Shown here piece after piece: positions 34,310 through 42,773 of a DNA stretch of 64,000 nucleotides. The position numbers and the translations under genes are program-made. Below the pieces are notes generated by a model that was given only the letters and a program-made list of their open reading frames with translations, did not search any database and was not told the DNA's origin. The stretch lies in assembly GCF_004402215.1 (NCBI RefSeq), contig NZ_SOEZ01000054.1, positions 1 to 64,000 of the forward strand, given 5' to 3'. The DNA is from Cryobacterium tagatosivorans. Its GTDB lineage: Bacteria; Actinomycetota; Actinomycetes; Actinomycetales; Microbacteriaceae. The first letter of the stretch is position 1. Each line of letters starts with the position of its first letter.

Positions 34310-35287
34310 CTAGTTGGCGCCGAAGCCCGGCTCGCCCAGGACGACAAGGATACGATTGAGGTCACCGATCGTAGCAAAATCCACTGTGATCTGGCCTTTT
34401 CTTGCTCCGAGGTTGATCTTCACCCGCGTGTCGAGGCGGTCGCCGAGGCGGTCGGCGATCTCGTCGAGGTGACCCTGACGTTTCCCGGGTGCTGGGCGCG
34501 TCGATGGCGCCTTCGGCACAGCCGACGCTGCGGCCTCGGCCGCGCGAACCGAAAGATCCTCGTTGACGATCTTGTCGGCGAGCCGGAGCATCCCCTGGTA
34601 GTCCCCCACCGACAGGATCGCCCGCGCGTGGCCGGCGCTGAGTACCCCGGCTGCCACCCGGAGCTGAACCGGTTCCGGGAGCTTCAGCAGACGCAGGGTA
34701 TTGGTGATTTGCGGCCGCGACCGACCAATCCGCGTCGCGAGCTCGTCCTGGGTGATGCCGAAATCGGCCAGCAGCTGCTGGTACGCCGACGCCTCTTCCA
34801 GCGGATTGAGCTGGGCGCGGTGCAGGTTCTCGAGCAGGGCATCGCGAAGCATGTCGACATCCGCGGTCTCGCGAACCACGGCCGGGATGGTCGACAGTCC
34901 AATCGCCTTGCTCGCACGCAGGCGACGCTCTCCCATGACCAATTCATACTTGCCAGGCTGCTCCAGCAGCGGACGCACGACGATCGGCTGCAGCACGCCG
35001 ACTTCGCGGATGCTGTGGATCAGTTCCGAGAGGTCGCTCTCGTCGAACACGGTGCGGGGCTGCACCGCGTTCGGAACGATGTCGGCCGGATCGAGGTGTG
35101 CCAGGCGGGCACCGGGCACGGGGAGGAGATCCTCCAGGTCATCGACGATCGCCTCGGCCGGGGCCTTGTCCGGATCCTGTCCTTCCGCGTAGGGGAAGAA
35201 CACGTCCACCGGGCGCGACAGCCGAGCCGGGTCCTGGACGGGAATCAATGCGCCAATGCCGCGGCCGAGGCCAGTCCGTTTCGCCAT
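34310..35287 (-). CDS. parB: chromosome partitioning protein ParB
   Basis: CTP-dependent ParB clamp (325 aa) that loads at parS and spreads to form the origin partition complex. It has the N-terminal peptide KRTGLGRGIGALIP that would contact ParA, and the CTPase/ParB box GERR at about 119-122 with ENLHR at about 153-157. The parS-reading helix-turn-helix is ITQDELATRIGRSRPQITNTLRLL. A C-terminal dimerisation domain ends in KINLGARKGQITVDFA. The start overlaps the parA stop by 1 bp (TAATG). Confidence 0.96.
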   Translation of the reverse strand: MAKRTGLGRGIGALIPVQDPARLSRPVDVFFPYAEGQDPDKAPAEAIVDDLEDLLPVPGARLAHLDPADIVPNAVQPRTVFDESDLSELIHSIREVGVLQPIVVRPLLEQPGKYELVMGERRLRASKAIGLSTIPAVVRETADVDMLRDALLENLHRAQLNPLEEASAYQQLLADFGITQDELATRIGRSRPQITNTLRLLKLPEPVQLRVAAGVLSAGHARAILSVGDYQGMLRLADKIVNEDLSVRAAEAAASAVPKAPSTRPAPGKRQGHLDEIADRLGDRLDTRVKINLGARKGQITVDFATIGDLNRILVVLGEPGFGAN

Positions 35288-36216
35288 TATTGCTGTGCTC
35301 CTGTTTCTGGGGCGCCCCGCCGGGCGATTTCTGCCGCTGCTTCGAGGTAGGAGAGCGATCCTGCGGAATTCAGGTCGTAACTGATGACACTCTGGCCGTA
35401 GCTCGGAGCCTCAGAAACGCGCACGGAACGCGGAATGAGGGTCTCGAGCACCTGGTCGGGGAAGTGGTCGCGGACATCCTGGGCCACCTGGTTGGCCAGG
35501 TTGGTGCGGCTGTCGTACATCGTGAGCAGGATCGTCGAGACCGCGAGTTCCGGATTGAGGTGCTTCTCGATCAGCTCGATATTCTTGAGCAGCTGACTGA
35601 GGCCCTCGAGCGCGTAGTACTCGCACTGGATCGGGATCAAAACCTCCCTGGCGGCCACGAAAGCATTGATCGTGAGCAGGCCCAGCGACGGGGGACAGTC
35701 GATGAAAACGTAGTGGTACGGCTCGGTCATTTCGCGCAGGTGAAGGTCAAGTGCGCGGCGCAGCCGCTGCTCACGGGCGACCAGCGACACGAGCTCGATT
35801 TCCGCTCCAGCCAGGTGAATTGTCGCCGGTACACAGAACAACGCGCCGAATTCCGGGCTCTTCTGGACGACATCCGCGAGCGGCATGTCGTTGATGATGA
35901 CGTCGTAAACGCTCGGCGTTTCGGCACGGTGTTCGACTCCGAGGGCGGTGGATGCGTTCCCCTGCGGGTCGAGGTCGATCACGAGGACGCGGGCGCCCAT
36001 GCGGGCCAGTGCTGCGGCGAGATTGACGGCCGTGGTCGTCTTCCCGACCCCGCCCTTCTGGTTCGACACGGTCAGGACCCGCGTCTTTTCGGGCCGGGGG
36101 AGCCTCTCGGAGGCGATCGCCTGGCGTCGACGGGTCAGGTCGGAGATCTCATGGGCAAGCGGCGTGTCGAATCCCGCTGGGCTGCTGACTTGCTGGTCTT
36201 CACCAGGATGTTTCAC
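35287..36216 (-). CDS. parA: chromosome partitioning ATPase ParA
   Basis: Deviant-Walker ATPase (309 aa) that drives movement of ParB-parS complexes over the nucleoid. The P-loop KGGVGKTT is at about residues 54-61, with the signature lysine K54. VLVIDLDPQGNASTALG is the A' motif and YVFIDCPPSLGLLTINA the Walker B region. The GTG start lies inside a parS site (36209-36224). This would let ParB binding affect parAB expression. First gene of parAB. Confidence 0.95.
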   Translation of the reverse strand: MKHPGEDQQVSSPAGFDTPLAHEISDLTRRRQAIASERLPRPEKTRVLTVSNQKGGVGKTTTAVNLAAALARMGARVLVIDLDPQGNASTALGVEHRAETPSVYDVIINDMPLADVVQKSPEFGALFCVPATIHLAGAEIELVSLVAREQRLRRALDLHLREMTEPYHYVFIDCPPSLGLLTINAFVAAREVLIPIQCEYYALEGLSQLLKNIELIEKHLNPELAVSTILLTMYDSRTNLANQVAQDVRDHFPDQVLETLIPRSVRVSEAPSYGQSVISYDLNSAGSLSYLEAAAEIARRGAPETGAQQ

Positions 36217-36224
36217 GTGAAACC
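36209..36224. promoter_or_regulatory. parS site 8, covering the parA start codon
   Basis: TGTTTCACGTGAAACC. The reverse-strand GTG start of parA (36216-36214) is the central GTG of this site. Confidence 0.95.
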
Positions 36225-36305
36225 TTTACGTTCGACGGTCGATGAGCCACCCGAAAGTGAACCTCGGTCTGTCTCTCACCCACGAGCGAGCGACGGTACC
36301 CGGGA

Positions 36306-36935
36306 CTAATCAACTGTAGCCCTAATGACCCTCGTGACCTCTTGCAGCACGCCCTCTCCGAGCGTAATCACTTCAACATTGCTCAGTCTGTACTTGCGGA
36401 TCGCCTTGGCGGCCGCGTCGATTTCGCCCTGCGCGCCGGCGCCCTTCATGAGCACCATTTCGCCGCCCGGCCGAAGCAGGGGAGCGGTCAGCGGGATGAG
36501 GGTCCGGAAGGCACTGACCGCCCGGGCGGTGACTTGGTCCAGCGGCCGCTCGAGCCGGACATCCTCGGCGCGCGCCCTCAGCACCGTCGTGTTCTCGAGG
36601 CCGAGCGCGCCCACCTGGTCGTTCAGCCAGGCCACCCGGCGCTCCATAGGCTCGATCAGCACGAACGAAACGTCCGGACGCGCGATGGCGAGGACCAGGC
36701 CCGGAAGGCCGGCACCCGATCCCACGTCGCCGACCACGCCGGGACGCAACAGGGGCGCCACAATCGCGCAGTTGAGAATGTGCCGGCTCCACAAACGAGG
36801 GAGCTCCAGCGGCCCGATCAAGCCACGAATTTCGCCCTGATCAGCTAAATTGTGAGCAAAGGCGCGCGCAACGTCGATTCTGTCGCCGAAGAGGCCCGCC
36901 GCGGCGGCAGGTTCGACCTCGAGCTGCTCCGTCAT
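36306..36935 (-). CDS. rsmG: 16S rRNA (guanine527-N7)-methyltransferase RsmG
   Basis: SAM-dependent methyltransferase (209 aa) that modifies G527 of 16S rRNA. The SAM-binding loop VGDVGSGAGLPGLVLAIARP is clear, followed by FVLIEPMERRVAWL. Loss of this enzyme is known to give low-level streptomycin resistance in other bacteria. It is 14 bp downstream of khpB in the standard rpmH-to-parB gene order. Confidence 0.95.
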   Translation of the reverse strand: MTEQLEVEPAAAAGLFGDRIDVARAFAHNLADQGEIRGLIGPLELPRLWSRHILNCAIVAPLLRPGVVGDVGSGAGLPGLVLAIARPDVSFVLIEPMERRVAWLNDQVGALGLENTTVLRARAEDVRLERPLDQVTARAVSAFRTLIPLTAPLLRPGGEMVLMKGAGAQGEIDAAAKAIRKYRLSNVEVITLGEGVLQEVTRVIRATVD

Positions 36936-36949
36936 CGTGTCACGTGCTG

Positions 36950-37531
36950 TTAGGCGCGCGAGATGACCGTGTGGCGGTCGCGGCCTTCGCCATTGGACTC
37001 GGACACGAAGCCGCGCTCGGAGACGAGGTCGTGCACGAGCTTGCGCTCGTACGACGACATCGGCGGAAGGGCGGCATCGGCGGCGCCGGCCTCGATCCGC
37101 TCGATCGCGCGACCGACCAGGGCCGAGAGTTCGGCCTGGCGCGCCTCGCGGGATCCGCCGATGTCCAGGATCAGGCGCGAGAACGAACCCGTCTTGTTCT
37201 GAACGGCCAGTCGGGTGAGTTCCTGGAGCGCGTTGACGGTGTCCGGCTTCGACAGCACGCGCAGCGTGTCTCCTTCGGCGGCGTTGACCGACACATAGGC
37301 CCGGCCGTTTCGGGCATCGATGTCGATGTCACCGTCGAGGTCGCAGATATCCAGGAATTCCTCGATGTAATCCGCGGCGATGTCGCCTTCCCGCTCGAGC
37401 TGGTCGACGGTGGGGGAGTCTTCACCGTTGGCAGCGCTGCCCTCGGCCTCGGGGCCCACGGTCGCCTCGGGCGCGGTGGCTTCTGCAGCGTCGGCGGGCA
37501 CGGTCGAGTCGGTTTCAGTCACGTCAGTCAC
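36950..37531 (-). CDS. khpB: KhpB/Jag-type RNA-binding protein (KH and R3H domains)
   Basis: RNA-binding protein (193 aa). After an acidic Ala/Thr-rich N-terminus comes a KH region (DYIEEFLDICDLDGDIDIDARNGRAYVSV) and a C-terminal R3H domain (LPPMSSYERKLVHDLVSERG). It lacks the N-terminal Jag domain of firmicute homologues. The GTG at 37531 was chosen because earlier in-frame starts lie inside yidC; a second GTG three codons on is possible. Confidence 0.85.
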   Translation of the reverse strand: MTDVTETDSTVPADAAEATAPEATVGPEAEGSAANGEDSPTVDQLEREGDIAADYIEEFLDICDLDGDIDIDARNGRAYVSVNAAEGDTLRVLSKPDTVNALQELTRLAVQNKTGSFSRLILDIGGSREARQAELSALVGRAIERIEAGAADAALPPMSSYERKLVHDLVSERGFVSESNGEGRDRHTVISRA

Positions 37532-37544
37532 GTCGGTCTCTCGT

Positions 37545-38519
37545 CTACTTCTTCGGGCCGGTTTGCTTTTTTGAACGGTTCTTGCCGACCGGCTGCTGGC
37601 GCTGCGCGGGCTTCTTCGGTTCCTCGACCACGATGATGTCGCCGTCATTCGCGACGAGCTTGCCCTTGCGGGCGAGGCGCTCCTCGCGAGCCTTGGCGGC
37701 CTCGCTGCCGGGGGTGGGCATGTTGCGGATCACGATGAACTGCTGGACCATCGTCCAAATGTTGGAGGTGAGCCAGTAGAACATGACGCCGAGGGGGAAG
37801 GCGACACCCGAGAAGGCGAAGACCAGGGGGAGCAGGTACAACATGATCCGCTGCTGCTTGAACATCGGGCTCGCCTTGGTCTCCGGCGACATGTTCTTCG
37901 AGACGATCTGCAGCTGGGTGATGAACTGGGAAGCCGTCATCAGCACCACCATGGTGGCGGCGATGATCATCACAGCGAGGATGTACGGCTCGCCGGCGAC
38001 CATGTGGGTCCACTGGGTGGCAAACGAGTCGTGCAGCGGCGCCACACCGAACAGCGACGCCTGGCCGAAGCTCTCCGCCCGTGCCGCGTCGAGCGGGCCG
38101 ACGCCGGCCTTGCCGTGCTGCGCATCGTTGAGCACCGAGAACAGGGCGAAGAAGATGGGCATCTGCAGCAGCAGCGGCAGGCAGGAGCTCAGCGGATTGG
38201 TGCCGGTGCGCTTGTACAGCTCCATCGTCTCGCGGGACATGGCCTCGCGGGAGAATTGGTCCTTCTTGCCCTTGTACTTGTCCTGGATCTTCTTCAGCTG
38301 GGGCGCAACCTCGAGCATCTTGCGCTGGCTCTTGATCTGCCTGACGAAGATCGGGATCAGGGCGGCTCGCACCACGAGCACGAGGCCCACGATGGAGAGA
38401 ACCCAGGTGATGCCATCGTCGTAGCCGAGGCCCATGTTCGAAAACAGCCAGTGGAAGGCGACAAGAAGAAGCTCCACCGCCCACTTCAGTGGCCAGAGGA
38501 TGATTCCTAGGAGGTCCAT
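37545..38519 (-). CDS. yidC: membrane protein insertase YidC
   Basis: Oxa1/YidC insertase (324 aa), which folds and inserts membrane proteins with or without SecYEG. Five membrane helices are visible, starting LLGIILWPLKWAVELLLVAFHWLF. A cytosolic loop contains MLEVAPQLKKIQDKYKGKKDQ, and the helix pair includes NPLSSCLPLLLQMPIFFALFSVL. The tail is Lys/Arg-rich, suited to ribosome contact. Confidence 0.95.
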   Translation of the reverse strand: MDLLGIILWPLKWAVELLLVAFHWLFSNMGLGYDDGITWVLSIVGLVLVVRAALIPIFVRQIKSQRKMLEVAPQLKKIQDKYKGKKDQFSREAMSRETMELYKRTGTNPLSSCLPLLLQMPIFFALFSVLNDAQHGKAGVGPLDAARAESFGQASLFGVAPLHDSFATQWTHMVAGEPYILAVMIIAATMVVLMTASQFITQLQIVSKNMSPETKASPMFKQQRIMLYLLPLVFAFSGVAFPLGVMFYWLTSNIWTMVQQFIVIRNMPTPGSEAAKAREERLARKGKLVANDGDIIVVEEPKKPAQRQQPVGKNRSKKQTGPKK

Positions 38520-38527
38520 ACTTCGGG

Positions 38528-38839
38528 TCAGCCCTTTCCATGGCTTGGTGCGACTACAAATCCAAAGGATGTCACGCGATAGCGACGTGTGCGCTTGAGC
38601 GGGACATCATCCACTCCGCCGGCGGCCCACGGATGACACCGGGCGAGGCGCCTGGCGGCCAGGCCCGATCCAATGACGAGGCCGTGTTCCTGAACCGCGG
38701 TCAGGGCGTAGGCCGAGCACGAGGGATAGTACCGGCAGACGTCCCCGTAGAGGGGCGAAATCACCGCGCGATACACGCGAAGCAGGAGAACCCCCACATT
38801 GCGGGGAAACAGCAGGACAGTCGCAACCACCCTGTTCAC
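38528..38839 (-). CDS. yidD: membrane protein insertion efficiency factor YidD
   Basis: Small membrane-associated protein (103 aa) with the YidD core (YRAVISPLYGDVCRYYPSCSAYALTAVQEHG) and the conserved CHPWAAGGVDDVP block. It is the usual neighbour of rnpA and yidC. The GTG start overlaps the rnpA stop by 4 bp (GTGA). Confidence 0.93.
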   Translation of the reverse strand: MNRVVATVLLFPRNVGVLLLRVYRAVISPLYGDVCRYYPSCSAYALTAVQEHGLVIGSGLAARRLARCHPWAAGGVDDVPLKRTRRYRVTSFGFVVAPSHGKG

Positions 38840-39192
38840 GTCTGGTCAACCATCTGCCGGGCGCCGCCCTTGATGAGCGCCTCTGAGAGTTCGGCCCGGA
38901 GAACCGGCCAGCTTGCATCCAGCGCCGAGGGCAAAGCGCGCACCACGACATCCGTTCCCGGTCGGACCGAGGCCAGGATCTCGTAGCCGGCCGCCTTCAG
39001 CCGTCGACGAACGCGATTGCGGCTCACTGCGCCACCCACATTCTTTGCGACGATGAAACCAAAACGCGCCGGGGCATCCTCACGGCTCTTGCGAACGTAC
39101 GTGACCGTATGGGGTGCGACAAAGCGCAATCCCCGTCGAACAACGGCTTTGTAGTCGCTCCCGCTCGTGATGCGATTGGCCCCGGCGAGCAT
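38836..39192 (-). CDS. rnpA: ribonuclease P protein component
   Basis: Protein subunit (118 aa) of RNase P, which matures tRNA 5' ends. The RNR signature region VSRNRVRRRLKAAG is clear. The start MLAGANRITSG was preferred because a longer reading would run into rpmH; the ribosome site is weak. It begins 8 bp after rpmH. Confidence 0.93.
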   Translation of the reverse strand: MLAGANRITSGSDYKAVVRRGLRFVAPHTVTYVRKSREDAPARFGFIVAKNVGGAVSRNRVRRRLKAAGYEILASVRPGTDVVVRALPSALDASWPVLRAELSEALIKGGARQMVDQT

Positions 39193-39199
39193 CGGAGGC

Positions 39200-39337
39200 T
39201 TAAGCGGAGAGTTCGGTGCGACCCTTGCGACGGCGGGCACCGAGGATTGCGCGGCCGGCGCGGGTGCGCATACGCAAACGGAAGCCGTGCACCTTCGCGC
39301 GACGACGGTTGTTCGGCTGGAACGTTCTCTTGCTCAT
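39200..39337 (-). CDS. rpmH: 50S ribosomal protein L34
   Basis: Ribosomal protein L34 (45 aa), beginning [20 protein letters not shown] and ending GRTELSA, a full-length match to the family. It heads the leftward rpmH-rnpA-yidD-yidC cluster and is divergent from dnaA. Confidence 0.96.
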   Translation of the reverse strand: MSKRTFQPNNRRRAKVHGFRLRMRTRAGRAILGARRRKGRTELSA

Positions 39338-39803
39338 TGCTCAATCTCCACGTGTTGGTATCCGCAGGCCAGGACAATGGCCGGGAAAAAAAATAGCTAG
39401 CCCTCGGGCTGGGGTCAACCTACTAAAACTACGGCCTCGCCCTGTTTTGGTCAAACCCAGCAGGCCCAAACGACCGATTCTGCATAAGAATCCCGGTAAT
39501 CCTCGGAGTGACACGCGGCAAGATCACAGCTAATTTGGACTGACTCTTGGCGATTGACTACCGTGAGGACAAGTTATCCACAGGTTCGGGCAGGAAACCT
39601 GTGAGTTCGGCCGGATTTACACACAGGCAGTGGATAACTTTGTGGATGCTTTGTTCGGCGATTAAATCGATGTCCAGAGCGATGTCCGAAGCACAAGTGC
39701 GACCCAGCACCAACCCAGCACCAACCCAGCACCAACCCAGCACCAACCCAGCACCAACCCAGCGGCTTCCGGCCCGAGCGGAATTTTCAGAGATTAGGAA
39801 ACC
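39338..39803. promoter_or_regulatory. rpmH-dnaA intergenic region with DnaA boxes
   Basis: 466 bp between divergent genes. It holds a consensus DnaA box TTATCCACA (39574-39582) and variants AGTGGATAA (39629-39637) and TGTGGATGC (39641-39649). A five-copy 11-bp tandem repeat ends 40 bp before dnaA. The promoters of rpmH and dnaA must lie here, but I cannot fix their hexamers. The boxes suggest DnaA autoregulation. Confidence 0.7.
39703..39763. repeat. 11-bp tandem repeat, five full units, upstream of dnaA
   Basis: CCCAGCACCAA is repeated exactly five times (39703-39757), then a partial unit. The 11-bp period is about one helical turn. Confidence 0.95.
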
Positions 39804-41237
39804 ATGGCAGACGGAGAACAGCCGATAACGGACACCTGGCGGTCGGTGCTGACCACCCTGGAGTCCGACGACAGCATCACTCCAATGCTCTATGGCTTTC
39901 TTACCCTGGTCGAACCCAAGGGAATCGCCGCCGGCACCTTCTACCTTGAGGTGCCCAACGAATTCACGGCAAGCATGCTCAACCAGCGCATGCGCGTTCC
40001 GCTGCTGATGGCGATGGGCCAGCTCGACGAAGCCAGCGCGGTCTCCAGTTTCTACGTCGTGGTGAATCCCGAACTCGAGCAGGAATCGTTGCGGCCCCAG
40101 CAACACCAGCAGCAAAACGAGCCAGCCTCGCGAGCGAGTGTCGAAACGCCGGCGGCACCGCTGTCGGTCTTCGAGACCACCTCACCCGAGCGGCCGCACG
40201 ACACCCGGCTCAATTCGAAGTACAGCTTCGACAACTTCGTGATCGGCCAGTCCAACCGGTTCGCCCATGCCGCCGCGGTCGCGGTCGCGGAGGCTCCCGC
40301 GAAGGCCTACAACCCCCTGTTCATCTACGGCTCGAGTGGACTGGGGAAGACCCACCTCCTGCACGCCATCGGTCACTACGCGATGAGCCTGTACCCGGGC
40401 ATCCGCGTTCGTTATGTCAGTTCAGAGGAATTCACGAACGACTTCATCAACTCGATCGCCAACAACCGCGGGTCTGCCTTCCAGTCGCGGTACCGCAACA
40501 TCGACATCCTGATGATCGATGACATCCAGTTCCTGCAAGGCAAGGCGGAGACGCAGGAAGCCTTCTTCCACACCTTCAACACCCTGCACGACCACAACAA
40601 GCAGGTCGTCATCACCAGCGATCTGCCGCCCAAGCACCTGACCGGTTTCGAAGACCGGATGAGGTCGCGCTTCGAGTGGGGCCTGATCACGGATGTCCAG
40701 GCTCCCGACCTCGAGACCCGCATCGCCATCCTGCGCAAGAAGGCCCAGAGCGAGAAGCTCCAGGTCCCCGACGACATTCTCGAGTTCATGGCCTCCAAGG
40801 TCTCCTCGAACATCCGCGAGCTCGAAGGAACACTCATTCGCGTCACGGCCTTCGCGAGCCTGAACCGCACCCCGGTCGACATGGACCTCGTGCAGACGGT
40901 GCTCAAGGACCTGATCACCCTCGACGAGGACAATGTGATCGCCCCGGTCGACATCATCACCAACACGGCCGACTACTTCAAGCTGACCGTTGACGACCTC
41001 TACGGCTCCTCCCGGTCCCAGGCCGTGGCGACGGCCAGGCAGATCGCCATGTACCTGTGCCGGGAGCTGACCAACCTCTCCCTGCCCAAGATCGGCCAGC
41101 TGTTCGGCAACCGCGACCACACCACGGTGATGTACGCGAACAAGAAGATCAGTGAGCTCATGAAGGAGCGCCGGTCGATCTACAACCAGGTCACCGAGCT
41201 CACGAACCGCATCAAACAGAACCATCGCTACAAGTAA
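39804..41237 (+). CDS. dnaA: chromosomal replication initiator DnaA
   Basis: AAA+ initiator (477 aa) that binds DnaA boxes and opens oriC. Domain I covers residues 1-90. Domain II is a short Gln/Pro/Ser linker. Domain III has Walker A GSSGLGKT at about 176-183 and Walker B LMIDDIQFLQGK. Domain IV ends with the DNA-recognition signature GNRDHTTVMYANKKI. Domain II is short compared with Streptomyces DnaA. Confidence 0.97.
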   Translation: MADGEQPITDTWRSVLTTLESDDSITPMLYGFLTLVEPKGIAAGTFYLEVPNEFTASMLNQRMRVPLLMAMGQLDEASAVSSFYVVVNPELEQESLRPQQHQQQNEPASRASVETPAAPLSVFETTSPERPHDTRLNSKYSFDNFVIGQSNRFAHAAAVAVAEAPAKAYNPLFIYGSSGLGKTHLLHAIGHYAMSLYPGIRVRYVSSEEFTNDFINSIANNRGSAFQSRYRNIDILMIDDIQFLQGKAETQEAFFHTFNTLHDHNKQVVITSDLPPKHLTGFEDRMRSRFEWGLITDVQAPDLETRIAILRKKAQSEKLQVPDDILEFMASKVSSNIRELEGTLIRVTAFASLNRTPVDMDLVQTVLKDLITLDEDNVIAPVDIITNTADYFKLTVDDLYGSSRSQAVATARQIAMYLCRELTNLSLPKIGQLFGNRDHTTVMYANKKISELMKERRSIYNQVTELTNRIKQNHRYK

Positions 41238-41595
41238 CTGACAAATACTTCTAGTTTCCACCTGTGGAAACTCCTGTGGAAACTCGCTGAACAACAGGGC
41301 TCAATCTGTTGAAACTCGACGGCCGCCTGTGAAAACTCTTGTCATGGCTTCCGGGGGCTCCCAACTTCTTGTCATTTAATCCCACAGACCGCTAACAACT
41401 TACAAACGTGTAGTTCCCAACGATCAGGCTGTATCCACAGAGTTATCCACAGTTTCCACAGCGGTTAAGACCATTAACAAGAATTCTTATATCTCTCCAT
41501 CCGACAACCTTTACTGCCCAGCGGCGCTGGTCACCGGCTCGCTGCGGAACACGACTAGCATTGAGCCACCCACCGCCTTCGACAGGAGTAACTTC
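41238..41595. other. putative origin of replication (oriC), dnaA-dnaN interval
   Basis: The interval has eight DnaA-box-like 9-mers: GTTTCCACC 41254, TGTGGAAAC 41263 and 41275, TGTTGAAAC 41307, TGTGAAAAC 41328, GTATCCACA 41431, consensus TTATCCACA 41443, and GTTTCCACA 41452. An A/T-rich stretch (about 41466-41495, with AAGAATTCTT) follows the last cluster and is a candidate unwinding element. Its position matches known actinobacterial origins. Confidence 0.85.
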
Positions 41596-42744
41596 GTGAG
41601 ATTCCAGGCCAACCGGGACGTTTTCAGCGAAGCTGTATCGTTTGCGGTCAAGCTTCTCCCCCAGCGCACCACCCTGCCGATCCTCAGTGGCGTGCTGATT
41701 GAAGCGACCGAGACCGGGCTGATCCTCTCGTCGTTCGACTACGAAGTCTCGGCCCAGACCGAAATCGCCGCCGATGTCGAAGAAACCGGCAAGGTTCTCG
41801 TCTCCGGCCGGCTGCTGGCCGAGATCGCCAGCCGGATGCCCAACGCCCCGGTTCGGTTCTCGACCAATGAGTCGCGCATTTCGGTCAGCTGCGGCTCGGC
41901 GAACTTCACGCTCCTGTCCATGCCGGTCGAGGAATATCCCAGCATTCCTCAGGTTGGCGCCCAGTCCGGCCTCGTTCCCGCCGAAGAATTCGCCATGGCC
42001 GTCGGCCAGGTCGCCGTCGCCGCCTCCCGTGACGATGTCACCCCCGTGATCACGGGGGTCCAACTCGAAATAACCGAGAACAGCCTGAGCCTGGTGGCCA
42101 CGGACCGCTACCGCGTCGCCGTGCGTGAAATCGACTGGGACCGCGGCTCAAACGAAGGCCAGGGCACGATCACCGCGCTGGTCCCGGCCCGCACCCTGCA
42201 GGAGGTCGGCAAGACGTTCGGCCACAGCGGCACCATCTCGGTGGCCATCACCAGCACGGATGACCGCGAACTCATCGCCTTCACGGCGGAGAAGAAGACC
42301 GTGACGTCCTTGCTGATCAAGGGCAATTTCCCGCCCGTCCGGCGCTTGTTCCCCGAGACCGTTGACAACTACGCGGTGATCAACACCGCCGAACTGATCG
42401 AGGCGACCCGGCGCGTGCAGCTCGTCCTCGAGCGCGAAGCGGCCCTGCGCTTCACCTTCGCCGCCGACGGCCTGACCCTCGAGGCGATCGGTTCCGAGCA
42501 GGCCCAGGCCTCCGAGAAGATCGATGCGATCCTCTCCGGCACGGAGACCGTCGTCTCACTGAAGCCGCAGTTCCTGCTGGACGGCCTCGGCGCTGTTCAC
42601 TCCGAGTTCGTGCGGATCTCGTTCACGAAGACCGAGAACCCGAACAAGCCCGGCCCGGTTCTCATCACCAGCCAGAATTCGCGCGACCAGCCGGGAGCCG
42701 ACAGCTACAAGTACCTGCTGCAGCCCAACCTCCTCCTGCGCTAA
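41596..42744 (+). CDS. dnaN: DNA polymerase III sliding clamp, beta subunit
   Basis: Sliding clamp (382 aa) that tethers DNA polymerase III to DNA. Three clamp domains are present. The N-terminus reads FQANRDVFSEAVSFAVKLLPQRTTLPILSGVLIEA and the C-terminus ends in YKYLLQPNLLLR. The GTG start at 41596 is preceded by AGGAG. Confidence 0.97.
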   Translation: MRFQANRDVFSEAVSFAVKLLPQRTTLPILSGVLIEATETGLILSSFDYEVSAQTEIAADVEETGKVLVSGRLLAEIASRMPNAPVRFSTNESRISVSCGSANFTLLSMPVEEYPSIPQVGAQSGLVPAEEFAMAVGQVAVAASRDDVTPVITGVQLEITENSLSLVATDRYRVAVREIDWDRGSNEGQGTITALVPARTLQEVGKTFGHSGTISVAITSTDDRELIAFTAEKKTVTSLLIKGNFPPVRRLFPETVDNYAVINTAELIEATRRVQLVLEREAALRFTFAADGLTLEAIGSEQAQASEKIDAILSGTETVVSLKPQFLLDGLGAVHSEFVRISFTKTENPNKPGPVLITSQNSRDQPGADSYKYLLQPNLLLR

Positions 42745-42773
42745 GGCCCCGCGTTCTCGTCAAAGGATTTTCC

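Noticed and set aside
33689-35350. 553-codon plus-strand frame over parB
   Set aside because: Most of it is the antisense shadow of parB; the rest is repeat and parS sequence.
39703-39763. CRISPR-like array near dnaA
   Set aside because: The units are 11 bp with no spacers and no cas genes; it is a simple tandem repeat.
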